From an uncultured Opitutia bacterium (GTDB taxonomy: Bacteria > Verrucomicrobiota > Verrucomicrobiia > Opitutales > Opitutaceae): a DNA stretch of 64,000 nucleotides. Every line of letters starts with the position of its first letter. Positions within the stretch are counted from its first letter, which is position 1. The DNA is taken from NCBI GenBank assembly GCA_903834135.1, contig CAILHZ010000022.1, forward strand, positions 1 to 64,000, given 5' to 3'. The notes below the pieces were generated by a model that did not search any database, was not told the origin of the DNA, and saw only the letters and a list, made by a program, of their open reading frames with translations. This document shows positions 35,091 through 43,607 of this stretch, one piece after another. The position numbers and the translations under genes are program-made.

Positions 35091-35855
35091 ATGTCGTCTG
35101 AAAAACCTATCGTGTATCTTATTCTAGGCGCTGCAAATTCTGGGCGTCGTGAAATCTTAGCGAATATAATTGAAGACTCCTATGGTACTGAGGATAGACC
35201 TTTAGTGTATGTGTCAGAATCAGAAAAAGCAGACCCATCGGATACGAAGTTAGGTTTAGTTCAGCACTGGAAGTGGTGGGAGGGTAATATTATTGCGCCC
35301 GTTCCCAAGGGAACTCAGGTCGTTTATTTTCTTTCTGACGGTAAACTAAATCCTATAGATCAAATTGAAGCTTTTAAGCTTTGGATTCTTGCACAGTCAC
35401 TTGAGTTAGCTCGTATCTTCACGATCGTGAACAGTAGCTTAGCTGAGAAAAATCCAGCGCTACTCATGTGGTATGACGCTTGTATTCATTTCTCGGATGT
35501 CGTCCTTATGAACAAACGCGAAGGCGTTGCTAATAAATGGATGAGTGACTTCCAGGCACGTTACAAGGATCAGGCTTACCCGTGTTTATTTGAATTTGTA
35601 AAATCTTCTCGCGTAAAAAATACAGCACTTATCTTAGAGCCACTTGCTCTTCGTATTTCTCAAACCTTCGAAGCTGAAGACGTCTGGGTTGTGTCAGGGC
35701 AAACGGAAGACGATGAGGAAGATGAAGAAATTGAAGACGGCGATGAAGAAGAAGTGGAAATGGTGCTTGCTGAAGATCCGTACTTCACTCGCTTACTGGG
35801 TGGTAGACGCGTTAAGGAAATACCTGATATCGCAAAGTACCTAGAAACAACATAA
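35091..35855 (+). CDS. Uncharacterised protein with degenerate P-loop and acidic tail
   Basis: 254 residues. The N-terminus IVYLILGAANSGRREILANI aligns with a Walker A loop (GxxxxGK[S/T]) but has Gly13-AANS-Gly18-Arg-Arg, so the catalytic Lys and Ser/Thr are replaced by Arg19 and Arg20. A later VVLMNKREG (about 137-145) resembles the NKxD guanine motif and CIHFSDVVLMNK the CobW/NTPase strand before it. The C-terminal third has an acidic run (about 203-225) and ends GGRRVKEIPDIAKYLE. No close family recognised; a COG0523-like or other P-loop relative that no longer hydrolyses nucleotide is my best reading. It ends in a hairpin and converges on eda. Confidence 0.65.
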   Translation: MSSEKPIVYLILGAANSGRREILANIIEDSYGTEDRPLVYVSESEKADPSDTKLGLVQHWKWWEGNIIAPVPKGTQVVYFLSDGKLNPIDQIEAFKLWILAQSLELARIFTIVNSSLAEKNPALLMWYDACIHFSDVVLMNKREGVANKWMSDFQARYKDQAYPCLFEFVKSSRVKNTALILEPLALRISQTFEAEDVWVVSGQTEDDEEDEEIEDGDEEEVEMVLAEDPYFTRLLGGRRVKEIPDIAKYLETT

Positions 35856-35868
35856 CGTGTTTCTAGGT
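35839..35868. terminator. Bidirectional hairpin between convergent genes
   Basis: An 11-base arm ACCTAGAAACA (35839-35849) pairs exactly with TGTTTCTAGGT (35858-35868) around an 8-base loop. It spans the stop codon of the P-loop-like gene and lies 22 bases from the eda stop. T-rich DNA follows on the plus strand. Confidence 0.65.
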
Positions 35869-35889
35869 TTGTTGTACTCTTTGTAGCGC

Positions 35890-36528
35890 TTACCTAGCGG
35901 CTGCAACTGCAGCTACGAATGCTTTTGCCCGTGCTGTAATCACTTGCCAGTTTTTCTCTTTTAGTGACTTTGCATCAACTAAGGAGCTTCCAGCAGCAGT
36001 CGCTGTTGCACCTGCCTTTAAAAATTCACCGACATTATCTGGAGTTACTCCGCCTGTAGGCACTAGATCGATATGTGGGAATGGAGCTTTAATTGATTTA
36101 ATGTAAGCTGGCCCAAAAAATTCTGCAGGAAATACTTTCACAGCATCTGCACCCAATTCCCACGCACTCAAGATTTCAGTGGGTGTAAGTGCACCGCAAA
36201 AAACAGGAACGCTATAGCGCTTTGCAGTTGCAATAACATCGGGACGAAGTGCTGGGGTGACCAGAAACCGAGCACCAGCTAGAATACCTGCACGTGCGGT
36301 ATCTGCATCAAGTACAGTACCAAGACCAAATAGGAAGTGAGGTAATTCAGCGGTTGCTTTTTCTAGCATGCGGATTGCACCTGGTGTAGTCATCGTAAGT
36401 TCAATACTTGTGAGACCTCCATCGGCAAGTGCCTTTGCGCAGTCTAGTAGTCCATCTGGACTGTCGGCGCGTATGAGTGCTACGACTTTCTCGGTTTTGA
36501 TTTTAGAGAGTACAGCGTCCTTATTCAT
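35890..36528 (-). CDS. eda: KDPG/KHG aldolase
   Basis: Cleaves 2-keto-3-deoxy-6-phosphogluconate to pyruvate and glyceraldehyde 3-phosphate. 212 residues, family length. Motifs are VVALIRADSPD, GGLTSIELTMTTPGA with Glu43, GLGTVLDADTA, GARFLVTPAL, PVFCGALTPTEI, and the Schiff-base segment GADAVKVFPAEFFGP with Lys131, then LVPTGGVTPDN. It completes the pectin route started by GH28, KduI and KduD once KDG is phosphorylated; no kdgK is in view. It lies 56 bases downstream of the MalY-like gene on the same strand. Confidence 0.95.
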   Translation of the reverse strand: MNKDAVLSKIKTEKVVALIRADSPDGLLDCAKALADGGLTSIELTMTTPGAIRMLEKATAELPHFLFGLGTVLDADTARAGILAGARFLVTPALRPDVIATAKRYSVPVFCGALTPTEILSAWELGADAVKVFPAEFFGPAYIKSIKAPFPHIDLVPTGGVTPDNVGEFLKAGATATAAGSSLVDAKSLKEKNWQVITARAKAFVAAVAAAR

Positions 36529-36584
36529 GTAAAGATAAAGTTAGTTTAAAAGGTTTATTTTGGCGAGTAAAAGCAGGCTTTGAT

Positions 36585-37760
36585 TTATGTCTTCGGTAGT
36601 GCCGTCACAGCCGCCTTCATGCGGTGTAGTGCTTGGACGAGCGTTTTTTCAGGACAACCAAAATTGAGGCGAACATGTTTTCCAGCTTTTTCACCAAAGG
36701 GAGCTCCATCACTAAACCCCACGCCATGTGACTCGAAATAAGCTACAGGATTATCGAGTTTAAGTTTTTCTACGTTTAGCCAAGCAAGGTATGTTGCTTC
36801 AATAGGTGCTTCGATATGAATTTGAGGAATTTCTTCTTTTAGAAATGATACAATCAAATCCCTGTTTTTGCGTAAGGCACTAAGCATAGCTAAGCGCCAA
36901 CTTTCACCCTCTCTGTAAGCTGTTTCGCAGGCTGTGTAGCCCAAGGCAGTTACTTCAGCAACGATACCTGCAGTTGCTTTGATGAATGTTGTTCTAAGAG
37001 CAGGATTAGAGATAATTGCAAATGAAGTTCCAAATCCAGGTATATTGTAAGTTTTACTTGGAGCCATGAAAGTTACGGTCAAGTCGGCAGCCTCGCTTGA
37101 AAGAGATGCCACAGGTATGTGTTTGTGACTTGGATCAAGAATGAGGTCACAGTGAATGTCATCTGAACAAAGGGTAAGCTTATGCTTTGCGCAGAATGCT
37201 ACCAGATCTGTGAGTTCAGTTTTATTCCAGATTTGAGCGATTGGATTATGAGGGCTACAGAAATAGAACACTTTTGTTTTTGCAGAGACTGCTTTTTCCA
37301 GTGCTTCCCAATCAATCATCCACCTACCTTGTGTGCCCGGATTTTTGAGTACTAGAGGTACCGGTAGTGCGACCCTGTTTTGAAACTTCGGTCCAGTCGT
37401 GAATGGGGGATAAACAGGTGTTAAGCTTAGCACTTCCTCGGAATCGGCGGCATACGCCCGCGCCATAACATTAAGGCCACATACTAAGCCAGGTAGCCAA
37501 ACAATCCAACTTGCATCAATTTGCCATCCGTAGCGTGACTGCATTGCAGTAACAATAGCTTCGTTTGTAGAGGCTGTTGGTTTTGCATAGCCAAATATGC
37601 CGTGGTTAATCCGTTTATGAAGTGCCTCTATTACCACAGGTGGAGCCTGAAAATCCATATCTGCTACCCACAATGGAATAATATCGCGTCCAGCGTATTT
37701 CTGCCATTTCTGAGAATCTGTGCCTAGGCGTTCGGGAACGCTTTCGAAATCGAATTTCAT
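36585..37760 (-). CDS. MalY/PatB family PLP aminotransferase (cystathionine beta-lyase type)
   Basis: 391-residue fold-type I PLP enzyme. The N-terminus FDFESVPERLGTDSQKWQKY followed by PLWVADMDFQAPP is the hallmark of the MalY/PatB group. Other motifs are SPHNPIAQIW, CSDDIHCDLI, and the PLP-lysine segment MAPSKTYNIPGF with Lys236; the C-terminal Arg site is HVRLNFGCPE. Likely activity: C-S beta-lyase on cystathionine or cysteine conjugates, giving homocysteine or a thiol, pyruvate and ammonia. Some members are regulators instead. Substrate cannot be decided. Confidence 0.93.
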   Translation of the reverse strand: MKFDFESVPERLGTDSQKWQKYAGRDIIPLWVADMDFQAPPVVIEALHKRINHGIFGYAKPTASTNEAIVTAMQSRYGWQIDASWIVWLPGLVCGLNVMARAYAADSEEVLSLTPVYPPFTTGPKFQNRVALPVPLVLKNPGTQGRWMIDWEALEKAVSAKTKVFYFCSPHNPIAQIWNKTELTDLVAFCAKHKLTLCSDDIHCDLILDPSHKHIPVASLSSEAADLTVTFMAPSKTYNIPGFGTSFAIISNPALRTTFIKATAGIVAEVTALGYTACETAYREGESWRLAMLSALRKNRDLIVSFLKEEIPQIHIEAPIEATYLAWLNVEKLKLDNPVAYFESHGVGFSDGAPFGEKAGKHVRLNFGCPEKTLVQALHRMKAAVTALPKT

Positions 37761-37862
37761 TTAACTATAATTGAAACACCGATCTAGAAATTTGCACATT
37801 ATTTTATTATCCGCTAAGCTATCACATTGAGCCTTTTAGGCATAAAAAGTACAACTGAATCG

Positions 37863-38294
37863 ATGAATTTTAAGCCTACAGATTACGCACTTTTTTTTGA
37901 TGGGGAGTGTGGATTATGTCAATTTTGTGTACGCTTGATCATACGCTTTGATCGAACAAATAGAATTAAGTATGGTATGCTGCAAGATATTGAATATAAA
38001 GAGTATATGAATTTTAAGGGCCTTGATTATACAGGCACAACTTCCGTTGTTTTAGTTAGAGAAAATCCTATCACAGGGAAGTCCGAAGCTCTTCTTAAAA
38101 GCAGTGCAGTAATTGCGGCCTTGGAGTGTTGCAGTAAAGGCGGAAAAATTGTGGCACTGGGTATAAGGTTTTGGCCGCGTCCAATTAGAGACTTAGGTTA
38201 TGATGGTTTTGCATTAGTCAGGAGAGCTCTTTTTAGCCGAAGGGTAACTTTTGTGATCCCAAAAGCGCTTCAATTGAAAACGCACGCAACTTGA
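37863..38294 (+). CDS. DCC-family (DUF393) thiol-disulfide oxidoreductase-like protein
   Basis: 143 residues from ATG 37863; a TTG 12 codons upstream is possible but the family begins close to this Met. The signature ALFFDGECGLCQFCVRLIIR carries the D-G-x-C-x-x-C motif, then FDRTNRIKYGMLQ, a serine-rich SVVLV strand, KSSAVIAALE and a C-terminal basic segment. DUF393 proteins are small thioredoxin-like proteins of poorly known role; the CGLC pair implies redox activity. Divergent from the MalY-like gene. Confidence 0.88.
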   Translation: MNFKPTDYALFFDGECGLCQFCVRLIIRFDRTNRIKYGMLQDIEYKEYMNFKGLDYTGTTSVVLVRENPITGKSEALLKSSAVIAALECCSKGGKIVALGIRFWPRPIRDLGYDGFALVRRALFSRRVTFVIPKALQLKTHAT

Positions 38295-38339
38295 CCGATT
38301 GAGCCACGTCTTGCATCGTACCTTAGTTACTTGTCCATA

Positions 38340-38921
38340 ATGCACCTCAAACGGTTACCTTTCTGGCTTATTGCTTCTGTGCTTTGCACAGCTTTGCCCA
38401 CGCATGCTCAAGATAACCAAGTTAGTTCTCCGTTTTTACCTGCGGGATTACCAACGTCTAGTGCTCCAGGACAAACGGATCCTAATTCGCTTCAGCTGCG
38501 TGGTATCATGAATCTCGGGTCTCTGACAAAATATTGTATCTATGACCCTGCTAAAAAGAGTAGTGTCTGGCTCGCAGTAAATCAGCCTGGAGAAGGATTT
38601 GTCTTAGCTTCAGCTGACTCGAGCCATGGAACAGTGACTCTTGATCAACAAGGTAGAAAAGTAACTTTAGAAATTCAGAATAATCATGTCTCGACTGCAT
38701 CTATCAGTGTTAAAAATAGACAACGTGAACCACTCACGCCTGAACAGCAGCTTAAGCTTAAAGCTATTGCTGATATTGTCCGTAGAAAGCAGCAAGAGAG
38801 AGAACAGTCGCTTTCACTAGGTATTGGTAATGCGCTAAAAAATCCAGATCCTGCTGCAAGTGCAGATCAACAGCAGCCTGGACCACCTAAACGGACGAAA
38901 CGCTCTAAAGCACAGCAGTGA
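38340..38921 (+). CDS. Exported protein, first of two tandem paralogs
   Basis: 193 residues from ATG 38340. Signal peptide about 1-23 (LIASVLCTALPTHA). The core domain (about 30-125) reads SPFLPAG, QTDPNSLQLRG, KYCIYDPAKKSSVWL, then a GTVTLDQQGRKVTLEI beta-hairpin. A charged C-terminal helix (LTPEQQLKLKAIADIVRRKQ) and a basic KRTKRSK tail follow. The next gene encodes a clear paralog. The single small beta domain with an L-R-G start and a V-x-L-x-x-x-G-R-x-V-T-L end resembles the HR domain of GspC/PilP, though no family is firmly recognised. Confidence 0.72.
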   Translation: MHLKRLPFWLIASVLCTALPTHAQDNQVSSPFLPAGLPTSSAPGQTDPNSLQLRGIMNLGSLTKYCIYDPAKKSSVWLAVNQPGEGFVLASADSSHGTVTLDQQGRKVTLEIQNNHVSTASISVKNRQREPLTPEQQLKLKAIADIVRRKQQEREQSLSLGIGNALKNPDPAASADQQQPGPPKRTKRSKAQQ

Positions 38922-38942
38922 TCGATACATGCCTATTTTGAT

Positions 38943-39446
38943 ATGATTAGGAGTAGCATATTTATAGTGTTTACTTGTTTATGCAGTAGCTTGCTTGGAC
39001 AGGCAGCTCCTGAGAAAACGTCTCCTTTTTTGCCTAATGGTAGTGATATTTCAAAGGACACTCAGACAGACCCTGATTCGCTACAATTACGCGGTCTTTT
39101 GACTACTTCTTACGGTACACGCTATTGCATTTATGATCCTGGTGCAAAACGCAGTATATGGCTTTCTGAAAAGCAGCCTAATGATGCATTCATGATAGAG
39201 TCAGCTAATCCGAAGGCTGGAATAGTAGTACTCGTTCAGCAAGGCAGGAGAGTAACGCTAGCAATGAGTGAAGGTAAAGTAACATCAACTTCTACCTCTG
39301 TTGGTGCTTCTCCAGCTCTTACCCGGGTGGTTCTTAATCCCACGCAAAAGGATGAACAACGCCGCCTGCAGGCAATTACAGAAGAGATCACTCGCCGTAG
39401 GCAGCTACGTGAGCAGCAGTTGCAAATGCCGCAACAGCGCAATTGA
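38943..39446 (+). CDS. Exported protein, second of two tandem paralogs
   Basis: 167 residues with a signal peptide (about 1-21, SIFIVFTCLCSSLLGQA). It repeats the core of the preceding protein: SPFLPNG, QTDPDSLQLRG, RYCIYDPGAKRSIWL, and VVLVQQGRRVTLAM, then a charged helix LNPTQKDEQRRLQAITEEI ending in a Q/R-rich tail. The two genes are 21 bases apart and surely arose by duplication; about half of core positions match by eye. Function unknown. The next gene on this strand is an ABC exporter. Confidence 0.72.
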   Translation: MIRSSIFIVFTCLCSSLLGQAAPEKTSPFLPNGSDISKDTQTDPDSLQLRGLLTTSYGTRYCIYDPGAKRSIWLSEKQPNDAFMIESANPKAGIVVLVQQGRRVTLAMSEGKVTSTSTSVGASPALTRVVLNPTQKDEQRRLQAITEEITRRRQLREQQLQMPQQRN

Positions 39447-39511
39447 GTGAATTAAGTAGAATTCATTTTCCTCTTTCAGAGCAGCAGCGATAGTCTAGGC
39501 TTTTTACTTTC

Positions 39512-41374
39512 ATGCCTGAGCCTACACCAACACGTGCAATTATTGATGCTTCCAACTGGAAGCTTGTTGTACGTTTATTTGGTTTAGCATGGCGCTACCG
39601 GCTGCACTGTTTTCGTGTACTACTTATTCAACTTGTCCTGTTATCCATGGGGCTTGTAGGACTTAGTTTAACGGGCGTTGGCATAGACTATATGCGCCAT
39701 AAAGTTCAGCACACGCCGCTTTCTGTTAATCGATTACATCTTGCGCTGCCTGAGCAGTGGCCATGGCTGCATGTGCTTCTTCTTATTTCAGGGCTTATTC
39801 TTGCAATGGCAGTATGCCGCGCAGTGCTTAATTATGTATATGCCGTATCGGTTAATATACTAGTACAGCAAAAATTGGTCGTTGATTTACGAGGTGAAGT
39901 TTATGATCGCTTGCAGCGTCTAAGCTTCAGGTTTTTTGATGCGAATACAACGGGCTCTATTATTACACGAGTCACAAGCGATGTGCAGGCGGTGCGTATG
40001 TTTGTGGATCAAGTTCTAATTCAGAGTCTCATTATGGTGATTTCGTTAACCGTGTATGTGGTGTACATGGCGAGTTTAAGTCCGAGTCTTACCATAGCTT
40101 GTTTAGCTACGACACCTGTTTTGTGGCTAATGGCTGCTCGTTTCTCACGCAAAATCCAGCCTGAGTATGCGAAGAATCGAATCTTAGTTGAGAAGATGGT
40201 GCAGGTTCTCTCCGAAAGTATTCAAGGAATAGCTGTCACTAAGGGTTTTGGTCGTGAGAAAGAAGACTATGCAAAGTTTAATGCTGCTAATCAGGCAGTC
40301 TATGACCAACAAAAAAATATTTTTTGGCAGGTCAGCCTTTTCTCTCCCTCGATTGGTTTCTTAACACGCATTAATACACTTGTTCTTCTTTCCTACGGCG
40401 GTTGGTTAGTGGTAAATAATCAACTCCCCTTAGGTGCGGGGCTTGTTGTTTTTGCAGGACTTTTAGATCAATTCTCGGGACAGGTAAACAACGTTGCTGT
40501 GATTGTTAATTCGATTCAACAATCACTTATTGGAGCACGCCGCGTATTTGAAATTCTAGATGCACCTATTGAAGTTAAGAGTTCTCCACATGCGATTCGT
40601 AAGCCAAAGTTAAATGGACATGTGCAATTTGAGAATGTCTCTTTTGGTTATCCACCGCCTAGAGAAACGCTTGTGCATAATATCAATCTTGAAGCTAAGC
40701 CAGGACAGTGCGTCGCAATTTTAGGAGCTACAGGAGCAGGTAAAAGTGTCCTCATGGGACTCATCCCTCGATTCTATGACGTAACACAGGGGCGACTGCT
40801 TGTGGATTCTATTGATGTAAGGGATATAAATTTAGATGATTTAAGGCGAAATATCGGGCTCGTTTTTCAGGAAAGTTTCTTATTCTCAAATACAATTGCA
40901 GCGAACATCGCTTTTGGGCATCCCGATGCTACCCAGAAGCAAATTGAGCAAGCTGCCCGTATAGCAGCTGCGCATGATTTTATCATGGCACTACCTAAGG
41001 GGTATTCGACAATTTTAGGAGAGAGTGGCAATACGCTATCTGGAGGCCAAAGACAGCGCCTCGCAATAGCACGCGCAGTTCTTTTGGAGCCAGCAATCCT
41101 GCTCTTGGATGATCCTACAGCAGCAGTAGATAGTGAAACGGAGCACGAAATATTTGAAGCACTGGATCAAGCTATGATTGGTCGAACGACTTTTATTGTA
41201 GCGCACAGGCTTAGTACCTTAAGACGAGCTGACTTTATTATTGTGATGGAGAATGGCCGTATTGTGCAGCGGGGTACTCATGCTGAACTCATGCAAGTGC
41301 CAGGTCCTTATCTGCACGTGGCTAATCTACAACTTGTCGACGCGAATCGATTAACGCCTACAGAAAAGCCATGA
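39512..41374 (+). CDS. ABC exporter half-transporter, subunit with degenerate Walker B
   Basis: 620 residues: six-helix ABC exporter membrane domain (about 25-335) and nucleotide-binding domain (about 370-605). Motifs are Walker A GATGAGKSV (about 404-412), Q-loop VFQESFLFSN, signature LSGGQRQRLAIARA (about 509), Walker B ILLLDDPTAAVDSETE and H-loop VAHRLST. The catalytic Glu after Walker B is Asp534, while the signature is canonical. It overlaps the next ABC gene by four bases (ATGA). Together they form a heterodimeric exporter; lipid, drug or peptide export is possible. Confidence 0.95.
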   Translation: MPEPTPTRAIIDASNWKLVVRLFGLAWRYRLHCFRVLLIQLVLLSMGLVGLSLTGVGIDYMRHKVQHTPLSVNRLHLALPEQWPWLHVLLLISGLILAMAVCRAVLNYVYAVSVNILVQQKLVVDLRGEVYDRLQRLSFRFFDANTTGSIITRVTSDVQAVRMFVDQVLIQSLIMVISLTVYVVYMASLSPSLTIACLATTPVLWLMAARFSRKIQPEYAKNRILVEKMVQVLSESIQGIAVTKGFGREKEDYAKFNAANQAVYDQQKNIFWQVSLFSPSIGFLTRINTLVLLSYGGWLVVNNQLPLGAGLVVFAGLLDQFSGQVNNVAVIVNSIQQSLIGARRVFEILDAPIEVKSSPHAIRKPKLNGHVQFENVSFGYPPPRETLVHNINLEAKPGQCVAILGATGAGKSVLMGLIPRFYDVTQGRLLVDSIDVRDINLDDLRRNIGLVFQESFLFSNTIAANIAFGHPDATQKQIEQAARIAAAHDFIMALPKGYSTILGESGNTLSGGQRQRLAIARAVLLEPAILLLDDPTAAVDSETEHEIFEALDQAMIGRTTFIVAHRLSTLRRADFIIVMENGRIVQRGTHAELMQVPGPYLHVANLQLVDANRLTPTEKP

Positions 41375-43230
41375 GCGCTAAAGATCCTTTAGATTCTAAG
41401 CGCATGCTCGTTTACCGTTTGCGCGATGAAGACGACGAAGCTGATTTTCTTAAACCTTTAGAATGGAGTTTGATCAAGCGTGTCTTCACGTACGCAAAAC
41501 CTGTAAAACGAAAGCTAAATATACTTATAGTACTTTCGATTATTAGGGCTGCTCAATTGCCCGCTCTTGTGTGGATCACGTCTTTAGTGATAGCAGGGCC
41601 AATATCACATGGGGATATACATGGCGTAATGATGGGATCACTAGCGTTCGCTATTCTTGCAATTTTAACTGACGGTATATTTCACTTTCGTCAGCGTTAC
41701 GCACTTGAGATAGGTGAAACGGTAGTAAATGGACTACGAGCTGATCTTTTTTCAAAAGCACAAAGACAACCGATGAGTTTTTTTCATCGTATGAAGTTGG
41801 GCCGCATTCTTAGCCGTGCAACTAGTGATGTTGAAGCAGTGCGCGTTGGAATTCAGGATGTTGCTTTTGTAAGTGGAATCCAGTTTGGCCAAATGATCTT
41901 TGCGACCATTGTAATGTTGTGGTGGGACTGGAAGCTATTTCTCATTGTTGCGCTAATGGCACCCTTTTTGTGGCTAGTGAATAATCACTTTAGAATGAAG
42001 TTTAGTCATTTAACACGTGCTGCGCAGGATAGTTTTAGTCGTGTTACAGCCACTTTAGCTGAGTCTGTTAATGGTATTCGTGTCACGCAGGGTTTTGTTA
42101 GACAAGAAATGAATGCGGGTTTGTTTCGAAGTTTACTTTCCGATCATTCTAAGTTCAGTGTAGCGCTTGCACGTTCTTCTGCAATTTTGTCTCCGCTACT
42201 AGAACTCAACAGTCAATTTTTCGTAGCGATCTTACTTTGCGTAGGTGGGTACCGAGTTTTTCATGGGTCAATGGATATCGGCAGCCTTATTAAATTTTTC
42301 TTAATGGCTAATCAGTTTTTTGCACCCATTACCATTATAGGAAATCAGTATAATCAAGCGCTTGTAGCTATGGCTAGTGCTGAACGTATATTCCAAGTCG
42401 TGGATGCGGTTCCTGATTGGGAGGAACCGAGTTCTGCAAAAAAAATCCCTGATCTAAGAAATGGATCTGAGATTAATCATAATCGAGGAATCAGAGTAGA
42501 ATTTAAAAACCTTTCGTTTGGCTATAACACTTCAAGGTTAGTGTTGCATTCAATTAATTTAGAAGTAAATCCCGGGCAATCTGTAGCCTTGGTTGGTCAC
42601 ACAGGCAGTGGAAAAACGTCTATTATTAATTTAGTTTCCAAATTCTATCTTCCAACAGATGGAGAAATTTTAATTGATGGTCACGAGATACGTACCATTA
42701 CAGGAGAGTCACTGCATCAGCAGATGGGCATTGTGCATCAGCAAAACTATTTATTTAGCGGTACAGTATTCGAAAACATAAGACTTAGTGTACCTGATGC
42801 TACGCTTGATCAAGTTAAGGAAGCCGCACGTAAACTTGACTGCCTTGATATTTTAGAAAATCTTCCGCTAGGAATTATGACTGAAGTCGGTGAAAAAGGT
42901 GCTGGGCTTTCTGTTGGAGAAAGGCAGCTAATTTGTTTTTGTAGAGCGATGCTTGCTAATCCACGACTTGTAATTCTCGACGAAGCAACAAGTTCAATTG
43001 ATGCAATTACTGAGCAGCGTTTGCAAAAAGCACTTCTGAAATTACTCGATGGAAGAACTAGTTTTATTGTTGCTCATAGGCTAAGTACAATCAGACAAGC
43101 CGACCTTGTAATCGTTTTAGATCAAGGTCGAATCATTGAAAGAGGCAGACATGATGAGCTAATTTTAATGAGTGGAGCCTATGCTTCCCTGCATAAACAG
43201 TTCGTTCAAGTAGACGACCGGACAGGTTAA
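41371..43230 (+). CDS. ABC exporter half-transporter, subunit with degenerate signature motif
   Basis: 619 residues of the same build as the preceding subunit: membrane domain about 35-345, nucleotide-binding domain about 380-610. Walker A is GHTGSGKTS (about 409-417), Walker B LVILDEATSSIDAITE with the catalytic Glu, H-loop VAHRLST. The signature is LSVGERQ (513-519), departing from LSGGQ. The canonical ATP site is therefore built from this Walker A/B and the partner's LSGGQ, and the other site is degenerate. This is the pattern of asymmetric exporters such as TM287/288 and TmrAB. Confidence 0.95.
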   Translation: MSAKDPLDSKRMLVYRLRDEDDEADFLKPLEWSLIKRVFTYAKPVKRKLNILIVLSIIRAAQLPALVWITSLVIAGPISHGDIHGVMMGSLAFAILAILTDGIFHFRQRYALEIGETVVNGLRADLFSKAQRQPMSFFHRMKLGRILSRATSDVEAVRVGIQDVAFVSGIQFGQMIFATIVMLWWDWKLFLIVALMAPFLWLVNNHFRMKFSHLTRAAQDSFSRVTATLAESVNGIRVTQGFVRQEMNAGLFRSLLSDHSKFSVALARSSAILSPLLELNSQFFVAILLCVGGYRVFHGSMDIGSLIKFFLMANQFFAPITIIGNQYNQALVAMASAERIFQVVDAVPDWEEPSSAKKIPDLRNGSEINHNRGIRVEFKNLSFGYNTSRLVLHSINLEVNPGQSVALVGHTGSGKTSIINLVSKFYLPTDGEILIDGHEIRTITGESLHQQMGIVHQQNYLFSGTVFENIRLSVPDATLDQVKEAARKLDCLDILENLPLGIMTEVGEKGAGLSVGERQLICFCRAMLANPRLVILDEATSSIDAITEQRLQKALLKLLDGRTSFIVAHRLSTIRQADLVIVLDQGRIIERGRHDELILMSGAYASLHKQFVQVDDRTG

Positions 43231-43271
43231 AATGAATTTGTAAATCATTTTCACTCCGAAAAAAGTTTATT

Positions 43272-43304
43272 TTCCCTCTAGAAAAGCATTGCTTTCAGAG
43301 GGAA
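43272..43304 (+). promoter_or_regulatory. Leader hairpin upstream of the SWIB gene
   Basis: TTCCCTCT (43272-43279) pairs with AGAGGGAA (43297-43304); inside, GAAA pairs with TTTC and GC with GC around a 3-base loop. A 10-base palindrome GTTCTAGAAC (43307-43316) follows directly and ends 9 bases before the start codon. Could be an mRNA-stabilising leader of a highly expressed small gene or the 3' end of the ABC operon; there is no T-run. Confidence 0.5.
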
Positions 43305-43325
43305 GAGTTCTAGAACAAATGGACT

Positions 43326-43607
43326 ATGGCAAAAAAAGCTCCAGCTCGTAAACCAAATGCAAAATTCATGGCACCGGTTACCCCCGATGCTAAACTCGCG
43401 GTAGTTGTAGGCGCTAAGCCACTTCCCCGCACAGAGCTCACCAAGAAGCTCTGGGACTATATCAAGAAGCACAACCTTCAAGATAAGAAGGATCGTAAGA
43501 TGATCGTTGCTGATGATGCTCTAAAGGCAGTATTCAACGGCAAGAAGACCGTAAGCATGTTCGAAATGACAAAGCTCGTTTCCGGGCACGTTTCAGCTAC
43601 TAAGTAA
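43326..43607 (+). CDS. SWIB/MDM2-domain protein
   Basis: 93 residues. A basic N-terminus (KKAPARKPNAKF) is followed by a compact SWIB domain (about 36-90): LPRTELTKKLWDYIKKHNLQ, DRKMIVADDALKAVFNGKK, SMFEMTKLVSGH. Stand-alone SWIB proteins occur in Chlamydiae and Verrucomicrobiota and are thought to act in chromatin or nucleoid contexts; the bacterial function is not firmly known. Strong bias to AAG, AAC and ATC codons and a strong terminator suggest an abundant protein. Confidence 0.93.
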   Translation: MAKKAPARKPNAKFMAPVTPDAKLAVVVGAKPLPRTELTKKLWDYIKKHNLQDKKDRKMIVADDALKAVFNGKKTVSMFEMTKLVSGHVSATK

